Shown here piece after piece: positions 1 to 14,918 of a stretch of 64,000 bases of DNA. Made by a program: the position numbers and the translations under genes. The stretch covers positions 42,190,128 through 42,254,127 of the forward strand of contig NC_085865.1 in NCBI RefSeq assembly GCF_034702125.1, written 5' to 3'. The notes below the pieces were generated by a model, which was not told where the DNA came from, searched no databases, and saw nothing but the letters and a program-made list of their open reading frames with translations. Numbering within the stretch: position 1 is the first letter of the stretch; the number at the start of each line of letters is the position of its first letter. The DNA is from Engraulis encrasicolus. Taxonomy: Eukaryota; Chordata; Actinopteri; Clupeiformes; Engraulidae.

Positions 1-239
1 TAATTTTGACTTGGTCAAACCTGTAGACACCCTGTATACCAAAACCACATATGCCTGGGTTTCAACTTGAGGTAGGCCCAAGTAGACTATTTGGTCAGAA
101 AAGGAAGTCAGAAGAACAGGAAACCAATTAATAAGTAAAAAGTAACAAGTAAAAAAGTAACAATCTCATCCTGAAAACTAATATGCAAGTGAAATTAACA
201 TTACACCTGGTTCAATGTCAGTATCAGGAAAATTCCGAT

Positions 240-318
240 ACTTTGGGAAAATTCCGATCAGATCCGATCTCTGAATTATGTTGATATCTGAAACCGATAC
301 ACCGATATCCCATCCCTA
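240..318. repeat. Fragment of a hAT-like MITE (one end only)
   Basis: The stretch rich in TTCCGAT/GATATC ends in ACCGATATCCCATCCCTA, a terminus familiar from vertebrate hAT-type short elements. I did not find the opposite end within the window, so this is a truncated copy inside the first ipo4 intron. The remainder of 1-759 shows no exon I can support. Confidence 0.4.
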
Positions 319-759
319 AAAATGGCACTAAATTCTGTTTTAATATTCTGTATTTCATATTCTGTATGGCACTATATTCTGCCATTTTTGTAGTCCATTC
401 ATCAATTTGTAACTTCTTGAAAGACCGTTCTGAATTGGCGTCGTGTTGGGTGTGAGAAGGCTATCTCTCTGTAGTTCAAATGAGGGGTGATGCCTGCCAC
501 ATCCAACCTGTCGGGTGACTGGAGCAGAGCACTGCCCAGTGTCGCTTTCATGTAAATGTCTGCTGTTAGCTAGTGCTTGGGAGACAATCGTCCCTGTATA
601 CAGTAAACAATAGATGAAGCTGATTACCACGCCTCACCTAATGCCTTCTCTATTGATCTAGCTAATCCAGAGATTGTTTAGAGCTGTGTGGTGAGTGAGG
701 GTATGCATTAATAAGCCTTCTGTCTGTGTGTTTGTGTCTGTGTTGTGTGTGTCTGCTAG

Positions 760-1310
760 GATGCTGTCCTCCATGTTGCAGACGGTGTGCCAGAGTCTGT
801 CTGACAGTAACCAGGTGGTGCGCAGCGCAGGTCTGTTTGCCCTCGGACAGTTCTCCGAGCACCTGCAGGTCAGTGTTATTCTGCCCCTCGTCAGTAATAC
901 ATGCTTAAAGTTGCATAGTGTTTTGAGCCCCCTTTCAGTAGTCATTACACTGTTTTCCATCAGACAGTAGCTGGGCACTGTAAGGAAGGCACACATAGTT
1001 GTACTTGATGTAAACAATGTACATGGGGTGTGTATTAGTGGTAACTCATGTGGCACGTACTAAACAGTGGCCAGTTCCATTTATTTACTTAAAATTTAAA
1101 TTATTATTTTTTAAATCTATTTCTTTCCTATCAGTATCATCTTCATGCTTCTCTGTAGGCAGGTCTGTGCGATGTGTTCTGCTGATGAGTTTAACTCATC
1201 TGCTTTATGTGACAGTGTGACAAATGACGATGAACCACGATCAATGCTTTTGCAAATATCTTCTACTGTATATCTCCCTTCAGACTTTGCTAGTACTTGC
1301 ACTTTTATGT

Positions 1311-1405
<95 letters not shown>

Positions 1406-4400
1406 CACATTTTGTATTGGTGGATGTCTGCGCTTCAAATTGTTTTGGAAAACCAAAGAGACCAGGAAATAATTTCCACCTGCAAAAAAATGGCAAGTCG
1501 GCATTTCTAAACTCTGGAGTGAAAAAACTGGGGCAGCAGTTGGTCTTTCAAAGTCATGTGTAGGTTCTAGAATTTTCTCGGATGCCAGTGTTGAATTTCT
1601 TGTGGGCCTTCGCCAAAGGTGTTATTAGTGTTAGTTAAGACGGTGTGAGCCTTCTCTAAACATCTGTATCCCATGTGCTCTATCTGTTCAGCCTGAAGTG
1701 AGTAAGTACCATGCTGAGCTCATGCCCCTTCTAATGGCCTACATGGCCAGCCTGAACCAAGCCAAAGTTGGACACGTCACCAAGGCCTTCTACGCCCTGG
1801 AGAACTTTGTGGAGAATTTAGGTATGTGTTTACCACAACCACACCTCTTTGTTTTGTCTTTCTGTTCCCCACATCATCTGAAAATATGTCTCTTACATTT
1901 TGTATAGTTTCTGCTTTTCTTTTATCTTATTTGTTGTCCCATTTTCTTGTGTATTCATCTCTTCCTCCTCTTATCTGATCTGCACTCCCCCCCTCTCTCT
2001 TTTCCTCTCTCTGTTTCTCCATCCTCCGCTCAGGTGATGAAATTCGTCTCTATCTCCCCACTCTGATGGAGACGATGCTGTCCACTCTGCTGAATAATGA
2101 GAGCCTTAGGATAAAGGAGTTGGCTGTCAGTGCCATTGGAGCTATTGGTAATCAACATGCCGCAAGCGTCACCACTTCCTCTATTCTCTTGCGCTGTAGA
2201 TTTCAGACTGACATCTGATTGGCTGTGCGGTACATGTAACCCCACCCACCTCTACCTGTTTCAGCCAATGCCGCCAAAGAGCAGCTGGTGCCTTACTTCT
2301 CGCCGATCATCGAGAGTCTGAAGGGATTCCTGACTGACACCCGTGATGAGATGAGAGCTGTGCAGGTCCAATCCCTGGGTACAGCACATTAATCTACTAC
2401 CTCCACCTCTCATTTCCACCCACATCTGCCCACACAGTTATATTCCACCTACGCCGCCATAGGCGAAACAGCTCAGCCAAGCATATTATGATTCTAAGTC
2501 TAGAGTTAAATTCTTTTGCGAATTCTTTTTTTTTCATTGTAGTTTTCAGGTTTTGTTATGCAGTTATTATAAAGTTAATGTGGGTTAAAGACACGCTTTT
2601 AACATGGTTTATCTCCGGTCATTCTTTAGCCGTGCTAGCCTATTTTTAATATGTGTGGCCTAGATTCCATGCCACAATTACCTCAGTGGCAAGTTTCAGA
2701 CATGAAGTTTGCCCACTACTGTGATAGGTTCTGGAGAGCCTGTCCACTTCTTAGCCCACGCGCAACGTCTTTAAAAGTGGGTTATTAACACTGCCAGGTA
2801 GAAAAAAGGTCAAATTGTCCCGCTGCTGAAAATGATGCCGGAAATGAGGATTCATACGATAGCTCCCCAGGTTTTTTTTTTTTCTCTGACCTAGATACCT
2901 TATTACTCAGAGCAAAGGCCATAGAGCTTAGAAGTGCAGACCCTTTGAACATTTAATGCAAAAACAATACAAAATGTAAATGTTCTCAATTTATTTTGAA
3001 ATTAGCGGTACTTTTGCTATTGGAACATATATGTAGTATATATTGTGAACAAGTAAAACACGAATAATCAAAGCTGAAATGGTCAGTCTCGATGTACACC
3101 CTTTTTTTTATTATTGTGGTAAATGGATGTTGTTGCTTCCCTCCTCTCCAGACACGCTGGCGGTGCTGGCGCGCACTGTAGGTAAGGAGGTGTTCAGCCC
3201 GCTGGCCGCAGAGTGTGTGCAGTTGGGGCTCAACCTGAGCGACGCTGTGGACGATCCTGACGTGCGCCGCTGCACGTAAGAACCAGATATTACATTTTTA
3301 TCCAAGGCGACGTAGTTATTTACAGGCTATTGTTTACAGCCCCAGGAGCAGTGTGGGGTTATGTGCGTTGCTCAATGGTACTTCAGCCATGGATGGAGGT
3401 GTAAGGAGAGGTAAGGGTGGGATTGCAACCTGCAACTGTTTGATCTTAAAGGGTAATGTTTAGGTTAAATTTATAACTAAATCTATACAGGATGTTGTCA
3501 GAAGAGGTGTTTTGAAACATATATGTGAAATTCACAGTCTGTAACAATGCCAAACTGCAATATTTTCATGAAAATGTATCATTTGAAAGCCACTTCTGAA
3601 ATGTTGGGCTTCTCGCTGGCAGAGCCTCTATGACGTAGATAGAGGGAGTCCAGCTAAGGTTCTGGTTCAGCTCTCGCTTGTTGATGTAGGCTTACCAACA
3701 GTTTTGGTTGTAGTAGCCTATATCTTTCCAATGCTTTCACAAGAGAGTGACATTTTATATGCCTATCTAAAACAGTCTCATAGTAGACCGTTACTAGAAA
3801 TAGCGACTATTTTAATATCTTTCCCGAAAACGATGCCCGTGGAGTAACGAGACCTTCATGTCCCCCGCCACAATGACTTGCGCCCTCTGTCCATGGTGCT
3901 GAAATCGCGGCATTCTGTGAAGCACGTTTACAATGTCATGAGGGAATACAGTTATTTGTGTTGTCCATAGTTATACCAACGAAAAAAGTAGGCGGTGATA
4001 AATACGCCAGGTCCAAATTACTAAAATAAAAAGTATATTGTAACAGCCTACCAGCTGCCTCCTCAGGAGTGAGAGCGCAGAGTTACCCCGTGTGCACTAG
4101 GCTATACTTCCCATCTCACCACGCAGCCTCTAAAATGGGTTTGAGATTGTCAGGATCGCAACAACCATGAGCCGAGTGAGCAAGCCAGAAGGAATCATGA
4201 AGTGTGTGCACCAATTCTGAATCGCTGAAGCCAGAAACTGATGTGCGCTGTTCCAAATTGAGACCGAGCGCGCAAGTCTGCAAACAAGGGTTTGCAAAAG
4301 TGCACTAAATAATAAGACTAATAAGAAAAGATATTCGTTGTGTTGATCTGTTTTATTTCTTATGTGTTCGTCAGTGGGTTTTTTTTTCATATTTGGAAAG

Positions 4401-6565
4401 GTAACGAAGGCTAGGCCTATACCAACGGCAGTCTTATTGCTGCCTGGTGCCCAACTCATAACCTCTAAAACTTAAAAATACAGTCGATTGCACAGTTACA
4501 ATATGGACGACGTTTTAAAATGGATAACAGTAATTTAAACATTAGTAAGCTTTTTCAACGTCATTTGAGAGTCTTAGATTTCGCTTGGCCCACCGCGCCC
4601 AAAAAGGAAACCTGCTTGCATTGCGTTGAGTTTGGGAGATGTCTTTAGTGGGAGTAGGCCTATTTGAATGTGTAAAACACGTTGGACATACTGGGCATTT
4701 TCAGTAGGCTCTGGGGAAGTAGATTATTATTTGCATGCGTCATTGTTTCACCGTCGACCTTGCACCAGCATGCCAACGTTAGGCTACATTTGCCAAACTA
4801 ACGTTGATGTGGTCCTGACATTTTGATGAATAGCAATAGCATAATATCTCTACAAAATCGGGAGTAAATTGAATTGAATTGAAGTCTCCCAACATGTCTT
4901 GTCAATCCATGAGGATACGAAAATCAGCAGACCACACGCGGAGAAAGCGTTCCTTTGATAGAGGGGATACCTGCGTCTTTGTAAAGTGCTGCGCGCACGT
5001 TTGATTGCCGGTTTTACAAATTACGGGGATAAACATGCCAGGTCCAAATTACTAACAGGAAAAGAGGGACGATGACAAAGGGGATGAATCGCCAGGAAGA
5101 CAGGGATGATCTTTCTCGCAGAGCAATGTTGTCTGCCAGAGCGAGTCTCGCCTGGTTTTGTGTAGGCTATGGTTACGACACGCAATCCACCACTGGCCCA
5201 GCTGGCTATCAGCAATCGCCGCAAGAATCAAACCTGTTTCAAATCCTGCTCATCTCTCGTGAGTGTAGGGTACTGCATATAGGTTAGTTAAAACTTTGCT
5301 ACGACCCAATTTGGAACACTGTCCACTCCATGCGCAAAAGACACACCGTCAGAAAAAAAGATGGAAATGTGGATATGCTATGTAGGCCTGGAGAAAGAGG
5401 TTCACTCTCTCCAGCAGTTCAAACCCACCGTCAGGTTATGCTTCGGAAGCATATCGTTTTGTTTTTTTTTCGACAAAAACGAAGCGCCATAAAGTCACAG
5501 TCAAGTTTCTAGGCTAGGCCAGCACAGCAGCGTTAATAAACTCCAAAAAAGTAATGTGACGTACCCTAATGACAATCTTACTGTGCAAACTGGGGCAATA
5601 AAAACAGTCGGTGGTGGTGGTAGTGCGCGATAGCTCTGTGATGGGGAGGGGGATTCTTTTGGCTACATCTAACCTACCCAACTCAGGACTCTGGATCCAA
5701 CCGAGAATCTCCACAATGAGGGAAACACATCGAAAATATAAAATTAAATATGCTATATGCACAAATAGAGTTTATATCAATCAGACATTCTATTAGGTTA
5801 ACAATGTTATTTTGAAACCTAATGAAGTGCCACATAGCCTAATAACGGTCTGGCACACCCTCATGGCGCTACTGCAGCGCATTGACATGGAGGAAACCTA
5901 CAAAAAAATATTATTATTTTAAATAATAAAATGGTTCAGACGGTATCTGGTGGATACTGCCACTGTTTAAGGCCATTTAACTTGTTGAAATTTAGCCTAT
6001 AGGTCTGGAAAGGTGTTACAATATTATAATCTGGCCTATTCTCTGCGGTCTTTAGTATGTCTGTGGAACGCAGCGACTCCCTCTATCTACGTCGGATTCT
6101 AAATGTTTGTTTAAAAGAAGCCGCCGTTATTTTTGACAAAGTTTTCTGAAAATGTTGTTTATGCAATAATTCGGTATTTTGACATATATCACATCTAAAT
6201 TTATGTATTGAGGCTCTTAAAATGAGATTTAGTGGTGTTTAACCTGCAAGTTACACTTTAAGACCACCTTCCAAACTATTAGGCTATGGTTGCCCCTATT
6301 AGGCCACAGTTGTCCCAATTACATTACATTGTATTACATTACATTTAGCAGACTCTTATCCAGGGAGACTTAAAAGCAAGGACATAATTAGCGGCATGTA
6401 ACATGTGGGGAAATGCAGAATATAAAAGGCTAGTGCAGATGAGGAGTTGTGTGTGTGTGTTTGTTATCTGTAGGTATGATTTCAACCTCAGTCCTCTACA
6501 TCGCCCTGAGCTGCTTTTGTTTCGGGGCTACAGTTTGTACAGTTTTTACATGTTTGTGTCCTTTG

Positions 6566-6663
<98 letters not shown>

Positions 6664-8808
6664 TCTCCAGTTTCAGTTTGTACTCTGCAGTGTCCACAGT
6701 GAGTCCTGACTGCCTGGTGCCCCACCTGCCCACCATCTCCACCATCATACTGATGTCCCTCAAGTCCACCGAGGGAGTGACGGTCAGTGTCACTGGGCCA
6801 GGAGGTTCAGTTAGCTCCACCACTCATTAGCACACTACTGCACATGATCCACTTACCACAGGCCTACTGCACAGGACCGTGTGTGTGTGTGTGTGTCAGG
6901 AGTAGAAATTGCCTGTAAAAACTGTGAATCTTCACCAGCCAGGGGGCAAATTAATGGTACAGTTCACTAAATGCGCTACGGTAAATTAACATTCTGTGGG
7001 CAGGCGTGGTCAAATGGTTAGGGAGTCTGTCTTGCAAATTTGAATAATCCCATACCATGACTACCATACCATTGCCCCTGAGCAAGGCAACAATCCCCCA
7101 ATTGCTCCCCAAAACAAAACAAAAACCCTTAGCTTACTCTTCTTTGCATGTGCACTGGTTGTTCTGTATATTTCCTGTGAACTTTGTATCTGTTAGTGAT
7201 GCTGGCTATGATTTTGTCCTCTTTGTAAGTCGCTTTGGTTATAAAGCGTCTGCCAAATGCAATGTGATGTAATGTAATAATGCTCCAGGGGATGTAACCA
7301 ATTTCGATAAATATGAAGGCTTCAGTTTACTAACTAATGTAATGGCATATAAATTCTGCCTGCACTTTTATACTTAAACTTCCATTGGCTGTTGGTTGCT
7401 ACCAATTTACATGACCTATACAGTATACAGCGATCAGGCAGGCTGGAGCCTAATTGTTGTGGACTTTCAACCAGGCTTTGACCTGTTATGTTTTCCAAAA
7501 CTAAAAAAAAGAAAAGATAGTAAAATAGATCCAATTGTCTGTCTCCTTTCTGGTGTTTTTTGTCATGTGTGTGTGTGCATGTGCATGTGCGTGTGTGTGT
7601 GTGTGTGTTACAGGAGCATCTGGATGAGGAGAAGCAGTTTGTGCTGCTGGACGATGAGGATGACGATGATGATGATGAGGATGGAGCAGGAGACACCGCC
7701 TTAGGGGACGACCCTGACGATGACACAGCCGCCCAGAATGTTGCCGGGTACAATACCTCCCCATCCATACCTGTGCCATCTCTCTCTCTCTCGCTCTCTC
7801 TCGCTCTCTCTCTCTCCCTCGCTCTCTCTCTCCTATATGGTGTTGAATGTTGTAGTAACTATGGCTACTTATTATTGTCCAGGTTCAGTGTGGAGAATGC
7901 TTACATTGATGAGAAAGAGGACGCCTGCGATGCCTTGGGAGAGATTGCTTTCAACACAGGGTAAGAATTTTCACTCACTCACTCATTCTAACTCTGCCTC
8001 TAACTCTCTCTCTCACACACACATACTTATTCCTATTCGCTGTTCAAATACAGACTGAGGTCAGTTTCGTACAGAGTACCATAGCTTACTACAGCACGTT
8101 AGCTATGTATGTTGCCAGATCCTGAGTGTTATTCCCTCCTCCTGTCTTGCTGTCTAGGATTGCCTTCCTGCCCTTCCTGGAGCCCAGCTTCCAGCAGATC
8201 TACGAGCTGCGCGATGTAAGTCCATCCTCCATGATAGTTGTGTAACTTTTTCATTTTGTGAGTACGTTGCTAGGCTAGGTTTAATTGGTAGCATTGCTAG
8301 TTTTGTTGTCAGATTGTGTGTATTCAAACCAGATGAAGTACTGCTGTTGAACCACTACTGCTAAACTGAATATTTGTTTCACTATAATGACATCACTGGT
8401 AGTGTCTGTGGCTGGTGATGAAAAAAATGAAATAGTCCTGATGCCATCCCCCGTGTTTGAAATCTTGTACATCACGCCAGTAACTTTTTGAGCACTAGAA
8501 AAGTCTCAGTACACAACTCGAAACCGTAGTTGTTAGGCAGTTAGGCCGTTAGCAACTTGGGTAGCTATTACGGTTTTGAGAAATGCACTGGTATCTTGTT
8601 ATTAATATGTGTACGTGCTTGTGTGTTTTAAACCAACGTCCCTGTGCTATCCTGCAGTTTCCACATGGGGATGTGCGTAGGGCCGCGTTCGGGGCCTTGG
8701 GACACTTTTGTCGCGCTCAGCACAAGGTGTGGCAAGCCAACCCTACAGAGGAAAATCACCAGGGTAAGCACACACATGCATACACACACGCTCGCATACA
8801 CACGCACG

Positions 8809-8839
<31 letters not shown>

Positions 8840-9324
8840 CAGGGTGTATGCAGGGTTGTAAAAAGTATTAAAAGGTGATAAATTAAAAAGCCAAAAATTA
8901 ATGGCATTAAAAGTTTTAAATTGCCTCAATAGGTTTTATTTTTGGAAAAACAAGGTTTTTTTTTTTTACTTACACCATTTTGATACAAAAAAAATCTTTG
9001 TTTATTCACCGTTTATCACAGTTTTTTCATACATCAGTGATTCGCACAACAGTAGCCACCTGACCTAGTGCATAGCAGAGTCGTGCCATAGGTCTATGCC
9101 GTAGAAAGCAGATTGTTGAACAGTATGGCCTACTCTGGAATCGCACTGCTCCCTTTCGGTCGTCGAAAGTGTAATGTAATGTCAAGTTAATGTTAAGAAA
9201 TTAAGAAAGATGTCTTGTCAATACTGGCATCGGAATGTCGTGATGGTTGTAAAAACAATCTAAAGGTAGTGAAAAGGGTATTAAATGGTAGTAAATTTGA
9301 CTTCAAGATAGGTGTATATACCCT

Positions 9325-9365
<41 letters not shown>

Positions 9366-9537
9366 CAGTGCTCTAAATTAACTTTTTTCATCACCAGCCA
9401 AATGGCTGGTAGATGTTAATCTTACTGGCCAAACACACACTCACTGATGGGTCAAAGTGGCTAGTAAGTTGGTCTTTTCTACCAGCCAAACAGAAATTTC
9501 ACCAGCATTTGGCTGGTTGGCTGGTGTTAATTTAGAG

Positions 9538-9623
<86 letters not shown>

Positions 9624-10238
9624 GAGTGAACAGCTACTCTGTCATACTTGCATGTATGCAGGCAAATATGGATGCACCGCATTGCAAGCATATTCACTCC
9701 AGGGTCATACTGCCACAACTACACATATGCACACATGCAGTCACGCTTACAATCCTTACTAATAAATGCATTTGCTCTTGTGCTCTTGCCTGCCATATCC
9801 CCTATAGCTCACACACACATAGACACACACACAAATCTGTTTTTCACATATACACGGTAACACACACATCAAGGCATGCATAGTAACATAAAGTCACATG
9901 GTAGCGTCTTGCAAGCAAAAGTACACATTAGCTCATACAAACAAAACACACTGCTTTCTTTTGTTCTGTTGTTGCCTTTGTAAGGGCCACCCCCACACAC
10001 CCCTCTCCCATCCTCTCTTTCTTCATCCTCTCCTTCTCCTCCTCCTCTTGAATATTCGCTCGCTCATTACTCTCTCCTCTCGCTGTCTCTTCTTCCCCTT
10101 TCATCTTCTTCAGCCTCCCATTCCACAGCAGGAAGAGGTTTCTGAAGGAACCAGTACAGTAAGCACTTTCATAGAAAAAGATCACAGCTCCCTTTGAACG
10201 CTGACACCAGCAGCTGAACAAGGAAACTCACATCAGCA

Positions 10239-10320
<82 letters not shown>

Positions 10321-13204
10321 ATCTTTTCATTTTTTTCCCCTCTCTTCTTATTTTTCAGTACAAAGCTGTAAGTCGAAGCACCCCATATCATACCTGGGCA
10401 GTGTTAAAATTCTTAAGTTGCCATTTTGTCGTCTTGTTGAGGAGACTCTTCAATAGCCAGCAGCAGCAGAAGCAGCGTGTCCTGCGGTGTCATTATATTT
10501 TTAGTTGGTCCTTTATGGACGGCTCATCTCTGCTATGCTGTGTTGTGGTGTGCTCGGCCCCTTCATGTTAGTTTCCATTTGTTATTTGGTGTGTAAAATC
10601 ACAAGAGGGTGTTGGCTTGGCTGAGCAGGCCTGATATGAATGCAATCGGTGCGTCTACTGTACTGTACTGACACCCCCCTCCCCCCCTCCTGTTTCCTAT
10701 CAGAGACTAGCCAAGCGTAGCTGCCCTTTTCCCCTCTTCCTCCTCGTGTTTACCAAAACAACTCATCCACGCCTCTGCTGCACTGCTGTTTTCATTCCCT
10801 CCAGGCACTTTAAAACTTTTTTTTAGTGCAGTGAAAGTGCACTCTATTTGAGAATAATTTCTGTGTCCTGTTACAAGAGCAGTAGCTTCTTGTATGTTAA
10901 TGATGCAGATTATGCATTCTGTTGTTCACATACACTGTGGTTGCGTGGTTTAGCAGAATGCAATCAAAGGGGGTTTTCTTTGACGTCTCCACACTGTATT
11001 ACTCCTACAAGCAGCTCTTCCTCCGCATCAGTCCTTCAGTCTTCCTCTTCATTCCAAGAGTGCACCCTGGCTCCATCTCCCACATTCTATCTCTTCTTCT
11101 CTTAGTCAGAGTGATGGTTGTTCGCAACAACAGCAGTTGGTGCAACCCATGCTACATTCGGACCTAAAGCTCTTAGTCTACTTCAGTGGTTCTGAACCTT
11201 TTTTAAACAAAGGCCCCCTTGAACTCATCATAAGTCTCCCAATGCCCCATTGAGCTCATAAGCCAGGCAACACCCCACTTAGTATTGGAAAATAAAATAG
11301 ACTAATGCACCCCAATGGTAACTAAGCCCCGCCCACACTCAGCTGTATCCTTCTCAACGCCCTCCCTAGGGCTCCCCAATGCCCTCTAGGGGGCTGTAGA
11401 GCCCCCGTTGAGAAACATTAGTCTACTTCATATCTCCTGATGTGAAAGGAGCATCAGCAACAACTTCTTTATTTCAGGCTCATGGTCCAAGTTCCAAAAA
11501 AACAAACACATAGCTACAAAAAAAAAACATGACATGCACATCATTTGAACTCTGATACACTTTGATCGAGCAGACTCTTCTTCGACTTCTTCATCTCGGT
11601 CAGTTTTATTAAAGGCGGTATGGCTAGCTCAGATTTAAGTTTTCATGAGGATCTGTTAGTGGGATTGATTTTTCCATCAGTTGCCGATGTTAAAGCGGAC
11701 CATACCACAGTGTGTACTCTGCCTTTGCAACTAATTCACTGCCTGCATACCAAATAATCAAAACAAGTCTCCTAAATTCTCAACGAACCTTCTTTAAAAG
11801 GGACCAGCTCTGATCCTTTATCTGTTTCTGTCCCTCCTCTATCCATAGCTCTGCAAAATTTGCTGGGCAATGAAACGAGCAACCCTAGGATATGAACCGT
11901 AATGTATGAAGCAACCCTAGCACTGAATTTCAAGTTTTCCTGGGCCCCTTCACCTAGGGTGGCAGATTCAGGGTGTTGCACTGTTCCTTACCCGTAGCAG
12001 CAGGAACAATGTGTGTGGTGTCCCTGCACCCTCATATATGGCAGAAGTGTCCTTTAGCAAGGCCCTTAACCCCGCACCTCATCTCGCCCTAACACCTGCC
12101 CCTCATGTCTCTGAATCTTTCTATATATCTGTCTCTGTAGCCCTGCATCTGATGTCTCTGTAACCCTGCATCTGATGTCTCTGTAACCCTGCATCTTATG
12201 TCTCAGTAACCCTGCATCTGATGTCTCAGTAACCCTGCATCTGATGTCTCAGTAACCCTGCATCTGATGTCTCAGTAACCCTGCATCTGATGTCTCAGTA
12301 ACCTGCATCTGATGTAGAGGTGCACCGAAAATTCGGCCGCCGAAAATATTCGTCCGAAAACGCAAAAAAAGACACTTTCGGTATTCGGCCAAGTGATTCA
12401 TTATTTTTCGGTTTCGGTTTCGGCCACAAATTTTCATTTCGGTGCACTTCTAATCTGATGTCTCTGTAACCCTGCATCTGATGTCTCAGTAACCCTGCAT
12501 CTTATGTCTCTGTAACCCTGCATCTTATGTCTCAGTAAAGCTGCGTGTGCACCAGAAGCAACCTACGCTACCAGAGTAGTCGCTGAAGGGCGCTGAAAAG
12601 TGTTGCTGTGAAATCTCTTTATTCGCTCTGGAAATGTTTGATTTAGCTAATCACATAACGGCTCTGGCTTGTCAGTCTGAGACATTTGAAAATTTGCAAT
12701 CGGTTTTCGCCAAACTACGTCACAGCTCATTACCATAATTTTACCGTAGCTTGACTTCAATCACTGAAATTCGCTCTGGTTGCCCAGGTCACTTGACTCT
12801 TGGCGAATTATTTTCGGTCGCTTTTATTCAGGGACCCTCCATAGAGAAACAATGGTCAGGTAACACTCAGGTAGTGTAGGTCGCACTCGGTGTACTCGTA
12901 TCTTAACCATTTCGTGTCTCCGCACCTCTTTATCTCCACAGCGCTGCATAAGCTGCTGGGCGTGGTGCTGCCGTGCTTCATGGAGGCGGTGCGCAGTGAG
13001 AAGGAGCGGCAGGTGGTCATGGGCGTGCTGGAGGCCCTGAACAGTGTCATCAAGTCCTGCCAGGCCGAGGCGGTGCAGGCACCTGGACGACTCCAGGAGA
13101 TCAGCCACGTCATCAGAGACGTGCTCAAGAAGAAGGTCAGCGAGGAGATGTTAGCAGGCGCACGGCCCATTGCACACGCGCTGTGTGTGCGTGTGCGTGT
13201 GCGT

Positions 13205-13277
<73 letters not shown>

Positions 13278-14824
13278 TGACAGCTGTGGAGCACCTCTTT
13301 GATTTTCAGCGAGCAGTCCCAGCTGTCCCTGAAAACACTCTTCTCTTCTCGCTCAGACTTTTTGTGTTTTCTGTGTTTATATTCATTCATTATTTCTGCA
13401 TTTATTTATTATAATGGACAATGCCGGTTAATAGACTGGCCCATTTACGCCAGACCTTTAAATGTACCCAATTTAGTCGGGCTAATGTTCATATATAGCG
13501 TCTGGCAGGTTGATGTAACGTGGGCCCTGGAATGGGTCTGTATCCAGTGCAGTGTAGCAATACTCTTGCATCCTCAGGATACTAGATGGAGCCTGATGGT
13601 CTACACCAGTGGTTCTCAACCTTTTTTGAACAAACGCCCCTTGACCTCAAGGGCCCCGCCCCCACAAGCTGTGTCCTTGTGGGGCTGTAACGCCCCGGTT
13701 GAGAAACTCTAGTCTACATAGTGTATGAATGTGATTGGGGCAGAGGGCAGAGTGTTGATGGGCACTCTTGTTTGAAAGTGACCTCTGCGTACCCCCAGAG
13801 AGGATTTATAGAGGAGAGACCAAACTGGCAGCTTCTTCCGGGTGGTACTGTCCACGAGGCGGCGATGTTCAAGCAGAGGAGAGCCGTCAGAATGAATGGG
13901 GGTCCTATGAAGCTCCACAATAGACGCAACTGATGTGTCGGATATGGAAGGTCACCGGTTTTCATTTTATTTTTCCTAAAGGAAGTGTAAATTGTCCTTC
14001 CAAATGGCACTTGGTTTGATTTTTTAAACTCACTGCATTTTTTTAAAAACACGCATTTTGTGCATGAATAACGTGAAACTCAATTACCCAGAATGCTGCA
14101 CGTGAGCTCTCTACCTGGGTGATTCTGGAAAACAAACATGGCGGCAACTCGCTTTACTACCTTAAGAATGTGTTAATCCGACGCTAGATTTCTTAACTGA
14201 TGAAAATCGAAGGCAGAAATCAACATTGTAGTGTCTAAATATGAGGTCGATTGGTCTATTTGTGGCGTACATCACGATCGGCTGAGTTGTTGGCCTCACG
14301 TTTGTCAGTTAGCTTGTGGCTAGGCTACGTCTCGCAGACGTTAGCATCCGGTTTAGTTCCCCAATCACCAGTCGGATGTCGTCATTTCCTTAGCTAGAAG
14401 CTAGTGAAGACTGACTCACAAATGTCGAAGCTGTAAGAAACTAGACGGATATAACTCCTAGGTTACTGTGTTTTTAATTTTAATGTTTAATTTGCAGTCA
14501 GAGACGACCGTAATATGTTCAGGTTTCAGCTGCTAGGGAGGACTTATTGTGGGCGATTAGCCCCAGCCCAATAGGGGAACCCCAATCTGCTCTGTCTGAA
14601 CAGCGCCCCTAATGCAAATCCATTGAACTGCGGCCAAATTTTGTATAATGGGGCGAATAGCATGTGGGACGGCTATAGGTAGAAAGGCTATGGTACCCCC
14701 AGTAGATCAGCTGAACGTATTGACCCCACTGCGCTCCTCTGCATGGTTGGCTGTGCTATGCGCATGTAAGCCAGTGGTTACAGATATTTGCAGTGATTTT
14801 GTCTACAGCAGCAATTGGTCTAAT

Positions 14825-14918
<94 letters not shown>

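Noticed and set aside
1117..1563. Long His/Thr or Cys/Val open frames over CA and GT repeats (also near 25000, 49000-52000, 59300-60900)
   Set aside because: They are translations of dinucleotide repeats, open in several frames on both strands, with no conserved flanks.
12127..12540. CRISPR-like regular repeat
   Set aside because: Units are contiguous without spacers and lie in an intron of a vertebrate gene; it is a minisatellite.
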